Source: Planctomycetaceae bacterium
GTDB lineage: Bacteria; Planctomycetota; Planctomycetia; Pirellulales; UBA1268
DNA: 6,706 nt
Assembly (NCBI GenBank): GCA_947453125.1
Contig: CANGGC010000149.1
Location: forward strand, 1 to 6,706
Direction of reading: 5' to 3'
A model generated the notes under the pieces. The model made no database searches and was not told where the DNA came from. It saw nothing but the letters and a program-made list of their open reading frames with translations. This document shows, piece after piece, positions 6,464 to 6,706 of the stretch. Within the stretch, counting starts at the first letter, position 1, and the number at the start of each line of letters is the position of its first letter. Both the position numbers and the translations under genes were made by a program.

Positions 6464-6706
6464 TCAGCCGACCCGCCCGGAGAGCCACCACTGGAGGAGC
6501 GTGAGGAAGATCTCGAAGACGATCAGCCCGACGATCGCGTATTCCACGCGGAGCGCTCGCCTGTTCTGGACCAGCTCGAGCGCCGTTTCCGCCGTCCGCG
6601 AGATCAGCGCGAGCTTGCCGTGGAGTGCGGCAAACCGCTCCCGGATCTCGAACTCGTCGCGGAGTCTGGCCCAGATCCGCTCCAATTCGGGATGGTCCCA
6701 AAGCAG
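6464..6706 (-). CDS. RMD1/DUF155 family membrane protein, C-terminal end (5' end beyond window)
   Basis: Only the last 80 residues are in the window; the frame is open to the right edge, so the start is outside. The visible part begins LLWDHPELERIWARLRDEFE, continues with a charged helical stretch (ERFAALHGKLALISRTAETALELVQNRR is one continuous helix-like region), and ends with one hydrophobic segment (YAIVGLIVFEIFLTLLQWWL) plus a short tail SGRVG. The pattern 'PELERxxxRLRxEFE ... KLxLIxxTAExxLxLxQxRRxLRxE' followed by a C-terminal membrane helix is the end of RMD1/YagE (DUF155) proteins, the family of mitochondrial RMND1. It would be anchored in the cytoplasmic membrane by its C-terminus. 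The bacterial role is not established. A TTG at 6685 is in frame but is a normal leucine codon here. The M16 genes start 89 bases downstream and probably form a separate unit. Confidence 0.72.
   Translation of the reverse strand: MLWDHPELERIWARLRDEFEIRERFAALHGKLALISRTAETALELVQNRRALRVEYAIVGLIVFEIFLTLLQWWLSGRVG

Noticed and set aside
6375..6701. A 109-residue N-terminal extension of the zinc M16 peptidase.
   Set aside because: The extension has no signal or domain, runs antisense-like through the RMD1-type coding end in another frame, and would bury the signal peptide that starts at 6374.

Overview
The window is GC-rich and densely coding. It reads as a chromosomal segment of a planctomycete, most likely from the Pirellulales side of the phylum. 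Three things point there. One protein has a PEP-CTERM-like tail of the 'PEIDP ... ERRR' type. One PQQ-like beta-propeller protein opens with 'EDWPQFRGPGG' after its signal peptide. A two-Cys/YHYH secreted protein sits next to a PQQ-propeller protein. This assignment rests on protein style, not on a marker gene.

All six genes I support lie on the minus strand, so transcription runs from high to low coordinates. In that order they are: the C-terminal end of an RMD1/DUF155-type membrane protein (6706 to 6464, cut by the window edge); a zinc-ligand-bearing M16 peptidase (6374 to 4806); an M16 homologue lacking the zinc motif (4750 to 3161); a small secreted protein with a PEP-CTERM-like sorting tail (3081 to 2257); a secreted YHYH protein (2146 to 836); and the N-terminal two-thirds or so of a PQQ-like beta-propeller protein (803 to the left edge). 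Gaps are 32 to 110 bases, and no stretch over 300 bases lacks a gene. No RNA gene, mobile element, CRISPR array or convincing factor-independent terminator was seen.

The one clear functional unit is the M16 pair. The first gene carries the HxxEH zinc site and the downstream glutamate. The second lacks them, but has the Arg/Tyr pair in its C-terminal half that the first gene lacks. This fits a two-subunit, envelope-located M16B-type peptidase. The other exported proteins may only be neighbours; nothing in the sequence proves a joint pathway. Five of the six genes begin with a recognisable signal peptide (the sixth has lost its start), so the segment is strongly biased towards the cell envelope.

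I found no clearly new biological system. The best leads are the complementary M16 pair, the extra segment in its catalytic subunit, the duplicated Cys-His/YHYH unit of the YHYH protein, and a calcium-lectin-like motif just before the sorting tail of the PEP-CTERM-like protein.
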